From Monilinia fructicola (lineage: Eukaryota > Ascomycota > Leotiomycetes > Helotiales > Sclerotiniaceae): DNA of 64,000 nt. Under the pieces are notes generated by a model. That model was not told where the DNA came from, made no database searches, and saw nothing but the letters and a program-made list of their open reading frames with translations. Position 1 is the first letter of the stretch. Each line of letters begins with the position of its first letter. Of the stretch, positions 36,194 through 48,943 are shown piece by piece. The stretch is from assembly GCA_008692225.1 (NCBI GenBank), contig VICG01000005.1, positions 1-64,000 of the forward strand, given 5' to 3'. The translations under genes were made by a program, and so were the position numbers.

Positions 36194-36758
36194 AAAGATA
36201 GTAACGTATGGTTGCTATGGACAATAAATAAATAGGTAGTGATGATCTACTCAAGTAGATGATTTGATATACCCAGTGAGAGATGAATAATGATCGGCGT
36301 AAGAGTCAAGAAAAAGGCAATGGGATATAGTATAGTAGCTAGCTTTCTACCCGTGGACCTAGCTACCTAGTAGATACCGTAGTTTGAGACGAATCTAATC
36401 GTCGGCGGGGGACGAAGGTCAGTGTTATGCCTACCTACTGTACTCGAGTGGTACTTTATTGATTAGATCACCCAGATGCCTTGTTTGTTTTCCCCTTGAC
36501 CACCTTGTTAGCAAAGCTCAACTAATCACTACCTAGGTAATTAATAGATTAGAATCAAAATACCAAGTAGAATAGAAGTCAATAATCGAGTACAAGAATA
36601 CAAGAGAGAACCTTGGAACCTTGGAAAACATTACCTCCCATCCCATTCCATTCCACTGGAGTAGTCGGGTGTGACGGTAGTGTAGTCTCTCTGCTGCCCC
36701 TCTCTCTAAATATACTTTTTAAATTTCTATAACCAACCACCTAATAATATATTATATA

Positions 36759-36902
36759 TATATAATATAATATAATATAATATAATATAATATAATATAA
36801 TATAATATAATATAATATAATATAATATAATATAATATAATATAATATAATATAATATAATATAATATAATATAATATAATATAATATAATAATAATAAT
36901 AT
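36759..36902. repeat. (TATAA)n pentanucleotide microsatellite
   Basis: About 27 near-perfect copies of tataa run directly into the left end of the AT-rich element. The open frames it produces are artefacts. Confidence 0.95.
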
Positions 36903-36903
36903 A

Positions 36904-37667
36904 AGTATACTCGAGCGGGTTTTAAAAGAGGCATATGTAAAAAATATAACTTATAATTATTTAACGAAACCTTTATATAATTTATAAATAATATAGATTT
37001 AGTATTTTTATATTTGTTATAAAAGTTTTATATTATAAAAATCAATTTTAAATAAATAATAATATAACGAAATGTATCAATATTCGAAAAATAAAAAAAA
37101 TAAAGATTTATAATAATATTAAAATTTAATAAATATTATAGTTAAATTTTATATTATTAATCTTAAAATCTTAATATCTTTATTAGTACTTGAAAATATA
37201 TATTAATAAAGTTAAAAATCTACAAAAAATTTTAAGTTTTAATAGAGCAAATTCGTTTATTTCGATTATATAAATATAATTTTTTATTAAAATTTTATAT
37301 TTTTTATATTTTATATTAATATATATATTAATAAAATAAATATTATTAAATATTTAATATATTAAATGAAACTTTTAAGCTTATATTATTTTTCTATAAT
37401 TTTAGTTTTTAAAATTTATATATCGTTAAAATTTAAAATTAATATATTAATAAATTCTAAAATTTTCTAAAATTACTAACTTTATAATAGTAGTATTTAA
37501 TTAAAAATAATTTTTATAATATAAAAACTTTATATAGAAAAATATTAAAATACTAAATCTAATATATATATATATATAAATTATATAAAATTATATTAAA
37601 GTTTCGTTGAATAATTATAAGTTTTATATTCGCTTATGCCTCTTTTTAAAACGCGCTTGAGTACAAG
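36904..37667. mobile_element. RIP-eroded element with long terminal inverted repeats (MITE-like)
   Basis: The left end tatactcgagcgggtttt is followed by aaaagaggcata (36906 on); the right end, read on the minus strand, is gtactcaagcgcgttttaaaaagaggcata (up to about 37665; only part quoted as a motif). The match continues for roughly 130-150 bp, including acttataattatttaacg versus acttataattattcaacg and agatttagtatttt on both sides. Mismatches are mainly C/T and G/A. The 450-bp interior is very AT-rich with no ORF. Long inverted termini without coding capacity fit a non-autonomous DNA transposon that has been hit by RIP. I see no clear target duplication because the left flank is microsatellite. 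Confidence 0.75.
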
Positions 37668-37745
37668 TACAGTCCTCCGTATAAAAAACACGCTTATACA
37701 CACCCATCGACATTAGCTTACCAATCTAATTCAATTTTATTTTTG

Positions 37746-37751
37746 ACGCGT
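37746..37751. promoter_or_regulatory. MCB box (ACGCGT) upstream of RNR1
   Basis: A perfect ACGCGT, in the longer palindrome GACGCGTC, lies 386 bp before the RNR1 ATG. MCB boxes recruit MBF and drive G1/S expression of ribonucleotide reductase in yeasts. A related GTCGCGTA follows 24 bp downstream. Confidence 0.55.
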
Positions 37752-38136
37752 CCTTGCGGAGTAAAAAGTCGCGTAAAGTGTTCTGAAAAACATTTAACCT
37801 TACTAGTATACAAGTAGTAGTTGACTCCATTCATTCTCAATCTCAATCTCATTCTCATCCTCATCCTCATCCTCATTCTCATAAACTCACTCTTGTTTGT
37901 TTTTTCCACTCCAGAACAAACTCCTTCAAGTTTTCAATCTACATCACATCCTCTCTTTTTCTATTCCAAAGCTTGATTTCTTGAATACTTGATTGTACTC
38001 AAGACAATTGATTCTTTCTAATTTCACAAGTGCTTTGCTTTCCACTTGTCGTCTGTTTTTTTTCTTTTCAATCTGATTCATTCAACCCCTCCTCCAACTT
38101 TCACTACATACAAACTCGACAAACATTACCGTCACA

Positions 38137-41037
38137 ATGTATGTTTATAAGAGAGGTATGTATATCGCTCTCAACTCGTTATTTCTCCCCCTTGTACTAA
38201 TTATATCTAGATGGACGCAAGGAACGCGTTCAATTCGATAAGATCACAGCTCGTGTATCGAGATTGTGTTATGCCCTCGACCCCGATCACATAGATGCTG
38301 CTGCCATTACTCAAAAAGTCATTTCTGGTGTCTATCAAGGTGTAACGACCATTGAACTTGACAAACCTTGTACGTCATTCACTACAAACGCGTTGAGAAC
38401 TACTGCTAACGTCTTCCAAAGGCTGCAGAGACTGCCGCGTATATGACAGTCACACATCCCGATTATGCTATTCTAGCTGCCCGTATTGCAGTCTCTAACC
38501 TCCACAAGCAAACCAAGAAACAATTCTCTCACGTTATCCGCGATTTATATCAATATACAAACCCAAGAAATGGCACACCTTCTCCTATGATTAGCAAAGA
38601 AACATTTGAATGTGTTATGAGACATGAAGAGGAACTCAACTCTGCTATAGTCTACGATCGAGATTTCAACTACCAATACTTCGGTTTCAAGACTCTTGAG
38701 CGATCATACCTTCTACGTCTCGATGGCAAAGTTGCAGAACGTCCACAACAAATGATCATGCGTGTTGCGGTTGGTATTCACGGTGATGATATTGAGAGTG
38801 CCATTGAGACATACAATTTAATGTCAAACAAGTACTTTACACATGCCTCCCCAACACTCTTCTCTGCGGGTACCCCACAGGCACAACTTTCGTCGTGCTT
38901 CCTCATCGACATGAAAGAAGATAGTATCGATGGTATTTACGACACTTTGAAGATTTGTGCCATGATCTCAAAGAATGCCGGTGGTATTGGTCTCAACATT
39001 CACAGAATCCGTGCTACTGGTGCCTATATCGCCGGTACCAACGGAAATTCCAACGGCATTGTTCCCATGCTCCGAGTTTTTCAACAACACCGCCAGATAT
39101 GTTGACCAAGGTGGTAACAAGCGCCCTGGTGCTTTTGCTGTTTACCTTGAGCCATGGCATGCCGATGTTTTCGAGTTCCTTGATCTACGCAAGAACCATG
39201 GTAAGGAAGAAGTTCGCGCACGTGATCTCTTCTATGCCTTGTGGATTCCTGATCTCTTCATGAAGCGTGTTGAAAAGAACGGGGACTGGACCCTTATGTG
39301 CCCCAATGAATGTCCGGGTTTGGCAGACGTTTATGGCGAGGAGTTTGAGGCTCTCTATGAGGGTTACGAGAAGGCTGGCAAGGGTCGCAAGACCATTAAG
39401 GCTCAAAAGCTTTGGTACTCTATTCTCGAGGCGCAAACCGAGACAGGAAATCCTTTCATGCTTTACAAAGATGCATGCAACAAGAAGAGTAACCAAAAGA
39501 ACCTTGGAACTATTCGCAGCTCCAACTTGTGCACGGAGATCGTTGAGTACTCTGCGCCGGATGAGGTTGCTTGTTGTAACTTGGCTTCTATCGCTTTGCC
39601 AACTTTTGTTAACATGAATGAGGGCACTTACGATTTCCAAAAGCTTCACGAGGTTACCCAAGTTGTTGTTAGAAATTTGAACAAGATTATTGACATCAAC
39701 TATTATCCAGTTCAGGAAGCGAGAAAGAGCAATTTCCGTCACCGACCTATCGCTGTCGGTGTTCAAGGTCTTGCTGATGCTTTTTTGGCCCTTCGTCTTC
39801 CATTCGACTCTCCCGAAGCCAAGCACCTCAACATCCAAATTTTTGAGACTATCTACCACGCTGCCTTGACCTCATCCGTTGAGATCGCAAAGGAACTTGG
39901 TCCATACGAAACTTATCAAGGTTCCCCAGTCTCTAAGGGTGAACTTCAATACGACATGTGGGGTGTTACACCTACTGATTTGTGGGATTGGGACTCGTTG
40001 AAGCAATCGATCAAGCAACACGGAATCCGCAACTCTCTCCTTGTTGCGCCTATGCCAACTGCTAGCACATCCCAAATCCTTGGTTTCAACGAATGTTTCG
40101 AACCTTATACTTCGAACATCTACTCGCGTCGTGTTTCTTGCTGGAGAATTCCAGGTCGTCAACCCATGGCTTCTCAAAGATCTCGTCGATATGGGTCTCT
40201 GGTCTGATAATATGAAGAACCGTATCATTGCTGATGGTGGATCCATCCAAAATATTCCCAACATTCCAGCTGACATCAAGGCCCTTTACAAGACTGTTTG
40301 GGAAATCTCCCAGCGAACAATTGTTCAAATGGCTGCCGATCGTGGTGCTTTCATTGATCAATCTCAATCTATGAACATTCACATGAAAGATCCTACAATG
40401 GGCAAGATCACATCTATGCATTTTGCTGGCTGGAAATTGGGTTTGAAGACCGGAATGTACTATTTGCGTACCATGGCTGCCTCGGCACCTATTCAATTTA
40501 CCGTCGATCAAGAGGCTCTCCTTGTCGCTGATACTAATGTCGCTCGCGAGCGCACTTTGAAAAAGCGGACTTTGCCATCCTCGGGTTATATCTCAAGTGC
40601 TTCGTCAACCGGTGGTGGTGGCCCAAAGCCCATGTATGCAGGTAAATCATCGACATCATCCCTCGGCGCACCGAAGGATATACCAACACCAAGCATTACA
40701 CCACCTCCTACACAAACTAAGGAGACGCACACTCCAGTTGCCAAGACACCTTTCAAAGCCGATGTAGAGGAAGGTGACAGTCCCAAGGCTTTAGCCACAG
40801 AGCCCACTGATGCAGTTCCTAAGGAGGAGGAATTACTCGAGCCAAACGCTGAGAAGAAGAAACAGGACGAGGATGAAGGCAAGGATAGTACTGACAGAGA
40901 GTATGATATTTATGCCGATGCCAAGTTGCAATGTAAGTTTGATTCATCCTTACCTAGACTCAATCACAATGCATATACTAACAAATTATATAGGCAGCAT
41001 TGACAACAAGGAGGAGTGTATGATGTGCAGTGGTTGA
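38137..41037 (+). CDS. Ribonucleotide reductase large subunit (R1), with three apparent frameshifts
   Basis: Class I reductase large subunit; with R2 it makes dNTPs from NDPs. Exons: 38137-38155, 38211-38369, 38422-40932 and 40994-41037; the first codes only MYVYKR. Seen in order: ATP-cone ([20 protein letters not shown]), active-site region [56 protein letters not shown] with the catalytic Asn-Cys-Glu, [28 protein letters not shown], and the C-terminal redox tail ending EECMMCSG. About residues 770-890 are a fungal-type Pro/Ser/Glu-rich linker. Extra single bases occur at 38363-38365 (AAA), 39077-39081 (five T) and 40134-40136 (TTT); deleting one at each gives 2730 nt (909 residues), a normal length. 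R1 is essential, so the breaks are almost certainly base-call errors. Confidence 0.93.
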
Positions 41038-42305
41038 ACAGATGAGTTGAATGAGAGATGAGTAAAGCTCACGCTTTGGTGACTTTGGTTTTGGGGTAAT
41101 TAGGCGTTCACCAACTGGCATTTGTTATGGGAATGGATTTGATGGATGGATAAATAATACGGTTATTATGTAGGTACGATTGCTATGTTGTATGAATGAT
41201 TGAGGATACGGGGGAAATAACTTCAGTCTTGAGGAACATGCAAGTATGGGGGATACTCAATACTTTATTAGTTTAGATAGTGCGTTGTATTGAGTATTGT
41301 ATAAATTGTTTATGTATACTCTTTGCTATATACCTCTGAAACATCTCTGAAAATATGTGTCGAATATGTGTCTATTCCATCCAATACACACATAATCTTA
41401 TACTAGATCGCCCATAAAGATAGAAAAGCTGCGTTATCATTAATCCATCCTCTTCAACACCTACCACCATCACCATCACCATTGTGATCATTACTGCTGT
41501 TTTCCAAATACCTAGTAGTCTAATGAAATACATAAAATTGTAACTTCCTAACCTCCTAACCCGCCTCTATGTTTTTCCTTCCCCTCTTGTGGATAAATAT
41601 CTGACTTCTCATGTCCCACCATCGCATAATCTCATATCCAACAAGATCACTCATGATTCATTTACTCGTATCTCCTTTATGATTTGCATCATATTTTCGC
41701 TATGATCTTGATCTTGATATGAGAATTCGGAACTCATATGCCAAGTTCTCGAATATCAAAACTCTCAAATCCATTACCAAAAATCTCAATAAGACTCTCC
41801 AGGGCTCGGGTATCAAGTCCTTATAAACATAACGAGATGTGAAATTCATGATTATAGGAGTTTAAATTACCTAGGTATGCTTAAACTATGGGTGAATGAG
41901 TGAATATATAAAAGAGCTGTGTAATTATATTGTTAAATGTTTTCTAGTATATAATTAGTAACGTTATAGCTACTGCTATTATTATAACTCGTAGGTTGAT
42001 AAATGAATATACTACTCTGACAGATAGGTAAGTAGGTAGGATTCAAATATAAAACATAGATTGATAGGACTTAGCATATGTAGTTTGATATTGATATGCA
42101 TATATGTAAAGATACCTAGTACCTCCTACCATGGGGTGGATATCTGCCCCAACTTACTCCTTGCCCAAACTCCCCCCTTTCCCCCTAAAAATTTAGAGCT
42201 TGTCAGTAGACGAGACGAGACGAGACGAGACGAAATAAGATAAAATCTCCAAGCTGATCTTGGAGTCTGAGGATGTTGACTGCACTCACCTCTTCGCCAC
42301 TTCGT

Positions 42306-42359
42306 CTCGCCTCCTCGCCTCCTCGCCTCCTCGCCTCCTCGCCTCCTCGCCTCCTCGCC
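42306..42359. repeat. CTCGCCTC minisatellite
   Basis: Six to seven tandem copies of the 8-bp unit ctcgcctc, followed about 12 bp later by a second 8-bp-type array of aacctcc units. Confidence 0.9.
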
Positions 42360-42514
42360 AACGACAGACAATGTAACCTCCAACCTCTAACCTCCAATCT
42401 GCAACCTCCAACCTCCAACCTCAAAAACATCTTTACCTTCCCTAATTAGCACCCAGCACCTAACAATACAAGATCCCCTATTTTCAACTTCCGATTTCGC
42501 CCATCAAACTTCAA

Positions 42515-42550
42515 CTTCAAACTTCAAATATGATAGTTTGAAGTTTGAAG
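42515..42550. other. Perfect 14-bp inverted repeat with 8-nt loop
   Basis: CTTCAAACTTCAAA (42515-42528) is followed by the loop TATGATAG and by the exact reverse complement TTTGAAGTTTGAAG (42537-42550). No T-run or gene end sits beside it, so its role as a terminator is unsupported. Confidence 0.75.
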
Positions 42551-43476
42551 AATAAGATTGCACTCTCTATATCTTCCAATGGCTTCCATCTTTTTATCTT
42601 TTCATCTTTCCAGACTCATACAACCCAGTATTAAGGATTAAGTATCATTAAACACAAGTTGTTTCTCGGTATTAGTAGTGATATGAATTTGAGAGTAGAA
42701 GAATGATAGGTTGATAGATTGAAAGGTAGAATTGGGGGTTTGGGTTTGGGTTAATAGATATTTGGACCGAATATTGAGATTGGGTTTCTGGTTTTTTTCT
42801 CCTTCTCTTCCTCTTCCTCTTCCTCTTCCTCTGCCCTCCCAAGCCATCCCCTCCCATACCATTGAATATATATCATATCTTCTCACGACAAAGACTCTAG
42901 GGACACAAAGTGAAGAATACTTCTCATCCCACCATAGATTACACCGCAGCCCCCTCAAATCTTCAAGTCCCCGCACCAAGACGAATCCAAAACGACCATT
43001 CAAACACGAGTTACGTTGCACTAGTGAAATGATCACTCGATTTAGATCTATTCTATTATATTGAATAATCCTTCCTTCCATCATCGGTCAGCTGTCCAAC
43101 TCATATGACTACTACTTTTTAGAGAGGAGGAGCGGGGGAAGATAGGGAATGGAGGGATTGGATGAGCAGTTAGGAAGTAAATTGAGCAAAGGGACAAGAG
43201 AAAGAACGCAGTCGATGCGAAGGCGCTCTAGGTATCGCTAGAGGTAGCGATGGGAAAGTGTAGACAAGAGACAGAATGAAGCAATATGGTGAACAAACAC
43301 TTGATGTATAAATGACGAAGAGGATATGAAGTCCAAATCCGGCCTTCCATCCCACTTCAGTGCCAGTATTCACCCTTCCAACCCATGCAGCCTAGCCCAC
43401 ACTAGTGGATCTCCATTATCACTGCTTCATGAGCCAAATTTTCACACACCCTTCCATCAAACAGTTCAAATAACAT

Positions 43477-43599
43477 GGTGGTGTGGTGTAATGGTAGCAC
43501 GTGGTGTTGTGGTTTCTCCTCTCAGGGTCTTCACGAAGATGAGTCATTACAGGCTCAACAATCCCCGCTTCAATCTGGGTTCGATTCCCAGCACCGCCA
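43477..43599 (+). tRNA. Intron-containing tRNA gene, probably tRNA-His (GTG)
   Basis: Acceptor strands GGTGGTG (43477-43483) and CACCGCC (43592-43598) pair with one G-U, followed by discriminator A. The D arm is GTGT-AATGGTA-GCAC. The T arm is the perfect CTGGG-TTCGATT-CCCAG. The 5' anticodon half TGGTG-TTGTGG places GTG at positions 34-36 after the invariant T33. The total of 123 nt leaves about 52 nt of intron (43513-43564) directly after position 37, the standard site. The 3' anticodon strand CGCTT (43566-43570) pairs 4 of 5 with two wobbles, so the anticodon stem, and therefore the identity, is less secure than the tRNA call. TTTT runs from about 43609 can terminate Pol III. Confidence 0.78.
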
Positions 43600-45300
43600 A
43601 AGTATTACTTTTGCACTTTTTGAAGTTGTAATATTCTCAGATGGTGGTGATGATGTTTTGAGGACTTCCTTTTTTTTTTCTCGTGGTGGGGTATTATGGT
43701 GGGGTTGAAAATGGCTTGTTAGGTAGTGGATTTTCGGGATGGACTATTTTTTCGGTTGAAGGTATTGTGCTAAGGATATCGATAATGGTCCAAAATCTAT
43801 GAATTTTAGCCTTTGCGAGATGAAATATTTTCCAACTTTGAAGGAAGATGCGTTCACTCGCCAATACAGCTTACAAAACCGCAGGGCAAGATTGAAATGT
43901 CGTGCAAAATAGGAGACACATAGGAATGAATCGGAAGTCGAAAGATAAACAAACATATCACGTCTCTCATTTTCATGTCCTCACGTCCTCACCGAGGATT
44001 TCCCACTGAGAACATCAGCCAAAAAAACATGCACAGAGGGGATGGTTATGATCATTCTCGAACCGCGAGTCTCGAGTTTCCAGTCAAGTTATGCTTCTCC
44101 ATACCTAGGCACTCTAATGTGTACCGTAGAGCAAAGGCAGATAAAACATTATCATCCGACCAGAATCGCTGGGTGCTATCAAGTATCAATGTTGCCCATC
44201 AATAATCCTGACAGGTCGGTGTGCCAACGAAGAAAGAAGAGATAACGAGACAAGAAGGGTATGATATTGAAAGACGGCACAAATGGTGGAGCGGAAAAGT
44301 TTCGTTCCACTCCTGCGCGGGATGTGCTGTGCAGTAGTGTAGTCAAGTCTGAATGAAGTTTGAGCTTCAGCTGGTACCCAGAGAATCTACATGTCACGGT
44401 AGCAGTTGAATAGTTATATTATAATCTGGCTAGGAGACCACTACTCCACTGATCACCTATTTGACCGGGTGAAGATTGAAGGAATCTAAAATAGCCTCTT
44501 TCCAAAAAGCCGGATCATGTTGTGAACAGATACTAATCAAATCTCTGAAGTACAATTGAAGGGGTTTCTGGCGCAACAAATGGCGGAGAGGACACAGAGC
44601 TACAACTATCTTCATGATCGAGACCAGTTGCGCTGGCAAGAGAAGGTATTTGCACGTCTCCACTGCCACCACCATTGAAATTCTTAGTGACCGAGCAACC
44701 GTGAAACACTGGATTGTGAACGGTATGGTATTTGGAATTGCCACATCACTTTGCGATCCATCAATCACTTTATCGTAAGAACAGTCGGTGTGTGTGTGCG
44801 AATGCAGGTAAGTATCTGAAACCAGTCTGGTCTGTTTTGAGATTTAACGTAGTGATATGGAAGGGAAATTATCGTGGTCTGCAACACATTTTACTTGGTA
44901 GACATGTAAAAATTCGGGTGAAGGCTAGGTAGTACGAAAGGAACGGAATCGGCATTTCATTCTATGTAACATGGTCAACAAAGTATGATACGGAGGTTCA
45001 CAAGTGGGCTCTGGGTCTCAGTTCTTCGCTCTGTATATGAATCTTTCTTGTGCACTGGTACAAGACATGTGATGTTCACGTTCGGAACATGACCCGAATT
45101 GAGATGTCTCGAGGACCACCTTTCGGTTGCCCGCCGCACGTTGCCGTTGTACTGTATGAGTTGAAAGTGGACGGAGCTGTTGATGGAGTCGATCCCATGA
45201 GGCTGTACTGGTTTTCTGGAAGAATTTGAATATCGTGGGAAAATGATTGGAAACTGGAGGGCAGGAGGAAATAAGCCTCACCCATCAGGAAAAAAAAAGG

Positions 45301-45543
45301 ATGAAAATTGATGAGATACCGTTAGTCGATCCTTGTTCACCTGAAGGATATCCATTCAATTACCGAAAAACTATTTATCAGCCACAGGCACCAAAAGTGG
45401 AAGAGACATGGACAGAGAGTCTAATGAGACGACTACGCAGGGACTGGTAAGTATCTACGGAGTACTGAGAAGAGTGAGCTATTCAATAGTTTTGAAGCTT
45501 CATGATAGCTGCTAGACACCTACCTAGGTCGTTCCTGTATTAG
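45301..45543 (+). CDS. Tiny two-exon candidate gene, 53 residues
   Basis: ATG at 45301 opens 146 nt rich in Pro, Tyr and charged residues (PLVDPCSPEGYPFNYRKTIY), ending exactly at GTAAGT (45447). An acceptor at ACCTAG (45527) adds W-SFLY and a stop. The consensus donor is the main support. No family is recognised, and the acceptor overlaps a recurring CCTAGG motif, so this may be coincidence. Confidence 0.22.
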
Positions 45544-48110
45544 ATAGTTAGGTTTTTCATCGCTCGATTGGAAGAGAGGCCCGAGGTATCTTGTGTACTC
45601 TTCTGTAATGCGATAGGAGATTTAATGAAATGAAGGAGGTCGTGACTCGTGAGGAAATGGGGAAATGAGGAAATGAGGACCGGGACAATTAACAATGGTG
45701 AGGAGAACGATGGAGAAGCATATTTTGCTTCATCGCACAAATTCGTAGATATCTTTTGCGTCCTCGATGATCCTAAGATTCCTAACGATTCCTAACTCTT
45801 CATTTCCTTGCCAAGTCCTATTTATGAATATCAATTCTTAAATGGTGATGGGGAAGAGGACCTTAACGTTCATGATTCATCTGCTCCGATAGAAATGCTT
45901 AAAGGGTTCGTTCTATGATCCATCATCTATCACCGTCTCAACTTCTCAATACCGGTCGGTACTGGTCATGGAAGGGGTATTCTCAACTTATTCAGCTCAA
46001 CAGGGACTTCCTCATTCGGCGATCAAGGGTATATCCTTGGTTTCCCTAGGAAACTTGTGCGACTCTGTTTGTCAAAGCCAATCGGTATTGGCCCCATTGA
46101 AAATGGCCTTGGGCTTCCCTGTCCTTCCTTGATTTAGTAGATAAGAAGTGCATCTATCCCGTCCGGTAACCAACCTCCTCTCTGTGGACCCCTGATGCTG
46201 TATGTACTATGTACATTGTACAGTACGGAGTATTGTATACTAAAATAAATGACCGGGAGTGAAGCTTGGATACGTAAAAATCGAATTTTGAAGCGGAAGA
46301 TCTTGGTTTTGATGTACCTTGTCAGTTGTACTGTAAGTTGTGCTGTAGACTGTAGTACGTAGATAAACGTCACAATACTGGAGAGAAATCCAAGACCAAT
46401 TGATTGGGTTTGGCTTTGGATTGGTAGGTAATGATTGATGAGCCTGGTTTTCTTGCTTTGAGTTGAAGATATGATGAATCATGACCATTGATGAAGGATA
46501 TAATTCAAGTAAAAAATGTCATATGTTCCACTTTTCTTTGACAGCAAAGCATTAATTACCTAGGTACTTAGTAGGTGGTATGAGGATGAGTATGTTGGTT
46601 TGGATGGATGGATGGATGGATGGATGGATGTATGTGTATGTAATATGTATGTAAGGGAAAGTTGATTGGAAAACTTGATCTTGGATGTATTAGTCATGAT
46701 ATTTAGATGTTATATGTGTGTGTGTGTTCCGTATGTATGTGTATATGTATTCATGGATGCGCATTGTGTTTAATTTATGAAAAGAGAGGATCTGTGTAAC
46801 AATTACTCTTTACTTGCCTATTCTATTGTAGGGATACCTAGGTAGGTACCTAATTATACCTACCTACTAGGTAATTCAAAGTGATTCATACTGTAGATAA
46901 TAATAATAATAACAATAATAATAATGATAACGTGATAAGTCGATCAATGGGTGGATGATTGAAATTAATAAATATGGAAGATCTGGGGAGAGAATAAATT
47001 ATCTTGTATACAAGTACAGTACGGACTACTGACCGCAGAGACAGTATATCAAGGGTACCTTCTACCTACCCAGGTATGTATGATTGACCAATGATATTCA
47101 TGCACTTATCACCGATAGCAGCCATACTGTATCAGCCACACCTGGGCGGTTCGTTCGTGATGTCAGAACTAGCCACGATTTAAGGTTCTTTGTCTATTGT
47201 ATCAAACCCTGTGCCCCCCCTGTTGATAATTGCGGGGAACCACAGCTGATTTCTTGTTTGCAATGTTTAAAAGTGCATCATCATCTATGCACCAATCAAC
47301 ATCTGCAAGCGAGCGCAGTTGAACAACATCATCAGAAAAATCAAGAGTCTCGTCTACGACCATTTCCAGCCATCTCTCAACAGCCCTGGAGATCCAGGTT
47401 ACCGTCGTTATTAGTTATACTACTACAGTACTGGACTGAATATGTGCGGCTGGTATCCTCCACTTTTCATTGCTACTACTGCCAGTCTACGGAGTACTGG
47501 TTATCTAGTATCTACGGAGTGTGTGGAATCAAACACTCAAGATGCATACGGCAGGATTCTAGAAAGTCATAAATCGGTGAAGCTTTCAAGCATTTTCGAA
47601 AAGAGGGACCAAGCATAGACCTGACATGTTGGCAAATGACCCCTCATCAGAATTGTCTAGATGAAAAGTTTTCGAGAGCTATTCCAATTCCAGTAGAGAA
47701 TTAAGATGAATGAAAGAATTGCCTTGTTTTACAAGGAGAAGAAGGGTACTAGGTAATTGAGTGTCGTATGTATGGTATGTTCAGCTTCCAGTCTTAGTAT
47801 TCTTAGTTCTAAATTCTAATATCTAGGAATTCCTGAAATGATACTATCCAGATGGATATTGAAATTAGATGTGGTTGTACAGCATTGATTGAATGGTAGG
47901 TAGGTAGACAGAGTAGGTATTGCCAGGTAGTTGATACTGTATCTAATGTGATATTTACATGATACCTAGGTACAGTATGATTATCAAGGAAAGGAGTAGA
48001 TGGAAGGAAAAATACCAAGTAGTTGAAAGACCAAGACCACCTGAGCAAGATTGATATTTAACTTTAATTGAATTGGAGGTGTATCTAGTACAGTAGGTGA
48101 ATGGATATAT

Positions 48111-48283
48111 GAATGAATGAATAAATGAGTGAATAAATGAGTGAATAAATGAGTGAATAAATGAGTGAATAAAGTGAATAAATGAGTGAATAAATGAGTG
48201 AATAAATGAGTGAATAAATGAGTGAATAAATGAATGAATAAACAAACAAATAAATAAACAAGTAAATAAATAAAAAATAAACT
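48111..48283. repeat. GAATAAATGAGT minisatellite
   Basis: A 12-bp unit (gaataaatgagt) is repeated about ten times, with one 4-bp-short unit near 48170, then degenerates into aaat/aaca runs. The Phe/Ile/His-rich ORFs on the minus strand are products of the array. Confidence 0.92.
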
Positions 48284-48871
48284 CGCCATGATCTCAAATA
48301 AGTATGAATCAGTCAAATCGAATTTAAAGTTGTTGCTAAATCATGCCCAGCTGATACCAACCACACTTTTATTGTGCCCAGATCATACAGTAGATGGTAA
48401 GGTAAACTACGGTCTAGGTGAAATCGGGACTAGTGCAATAGTAAATTGGGTACCTTACCTTAGTTTTATTTGTTGGAAGTTCTCCTCGTCACTCTTTCTA
48501 ATCTGGATAGTCAAGTCAGGTAGTTGTAGTTGGTCCACGGGTAGGTGGCACTGGTCGGGTATCTCAAGCTAATACTAGGTAAGTTCTTTCTAGCCAAGAA
48601 AGGAAGAAAGAACCAAAGAAAGAGAGAGAAGAGAAAAAAAGATCAAAAAATCAAAATCAAGCTTCACTCACTTCCAACAAGCGTTTCTTCCCTTATTCAC
48701 TCTGACTTCACTTCAATTCACTTTTTCCTACTTCTTTCCTAAGGTCGTTTATCAATTGATTGATTATATTAAGGTTCACGTCCACCCCGCAACTTGATTT
48801 TCTTTTTCCATTCACTTTTCCCATAACAAAGAGAAAACATCAACAACCCTCCAGGTTCTTATCTACCATAT

Positions 48872-48943
48872 ACCATCCACCATCTTCCATCCACCATCTT
48901 CCATCCACCATCTTCCATCCACCTTCTTCCATCCACCTTCTTC
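48872..48943 (+). repeat. CCATCCACCATCTTC minisatellite in the CFEM leader
   Basis: A 15-bp unit is repeated four to five times, about 135-205 bp before the CFEM ATG, probably inside the 5' leader. Confidence 0.85.

Larger units (their letters stand above)
36194..38136. other. Intergenic region: repeat array, AT-rich inverted-repeat element, RNR1 promoter
   Basis: Proximal part is the 3' region of COX18, with no gene seen. It is followed by a pentanucleotide array, an AT-rich element with long terminal inverted repeats, and the roughly 470-bp RNR1 promoter and leader, which carries an MCB box and pyrimidine-rich tracts. The components are listed separately. Confidence 0.7.
41038..43476. other. 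Intergenic region with minisatellites and a hairpin, no supported gene
   Basis: Contains AT-rich 3' sequence of RNR1, a CTCGCCTC array (42306-42359), an AACCTCC-type array (42372-42421), a perfect 14-bp hairpin (42515-42550) and a CTTCCT run near 42.8 kb. Shadow ORFs on both strands come from these arrays. Confidence 0.6.

Noticed and set aside
36752..36934. 60-residue minus-strand ORF rich in Tyr-Ile-Leu
   Set aside because: It is only the translation of the TATAA pentanucleotide array.
38363..40136. Programmed ribosomal frameshifting as an explanation for RNR1 breaks
   Set aside because: Three separate shifts in one essential gene, with the same pattern in unrelated genes and no slippery-site or stimulatory structure, favour base-call errors.
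44457..44768. 103-residue minus-strand frame with protein-like C-terminus
   Set aside because: No ATG start in frame, no family recognised and no supporting splice sites.
47084..47572. 162-residue plus-strand ORF
   Set aside because: No recognisable domain, odd Cys/His composition, and it contains the dispersed TACGGAGTA motif; looks like spacer DNA.
47955..48316. Three overlapping minus-strand ORFs rich in Phe, Ile, His, Ser
   Set aside because: They translate the GAATAAATGAGT minisatellite.
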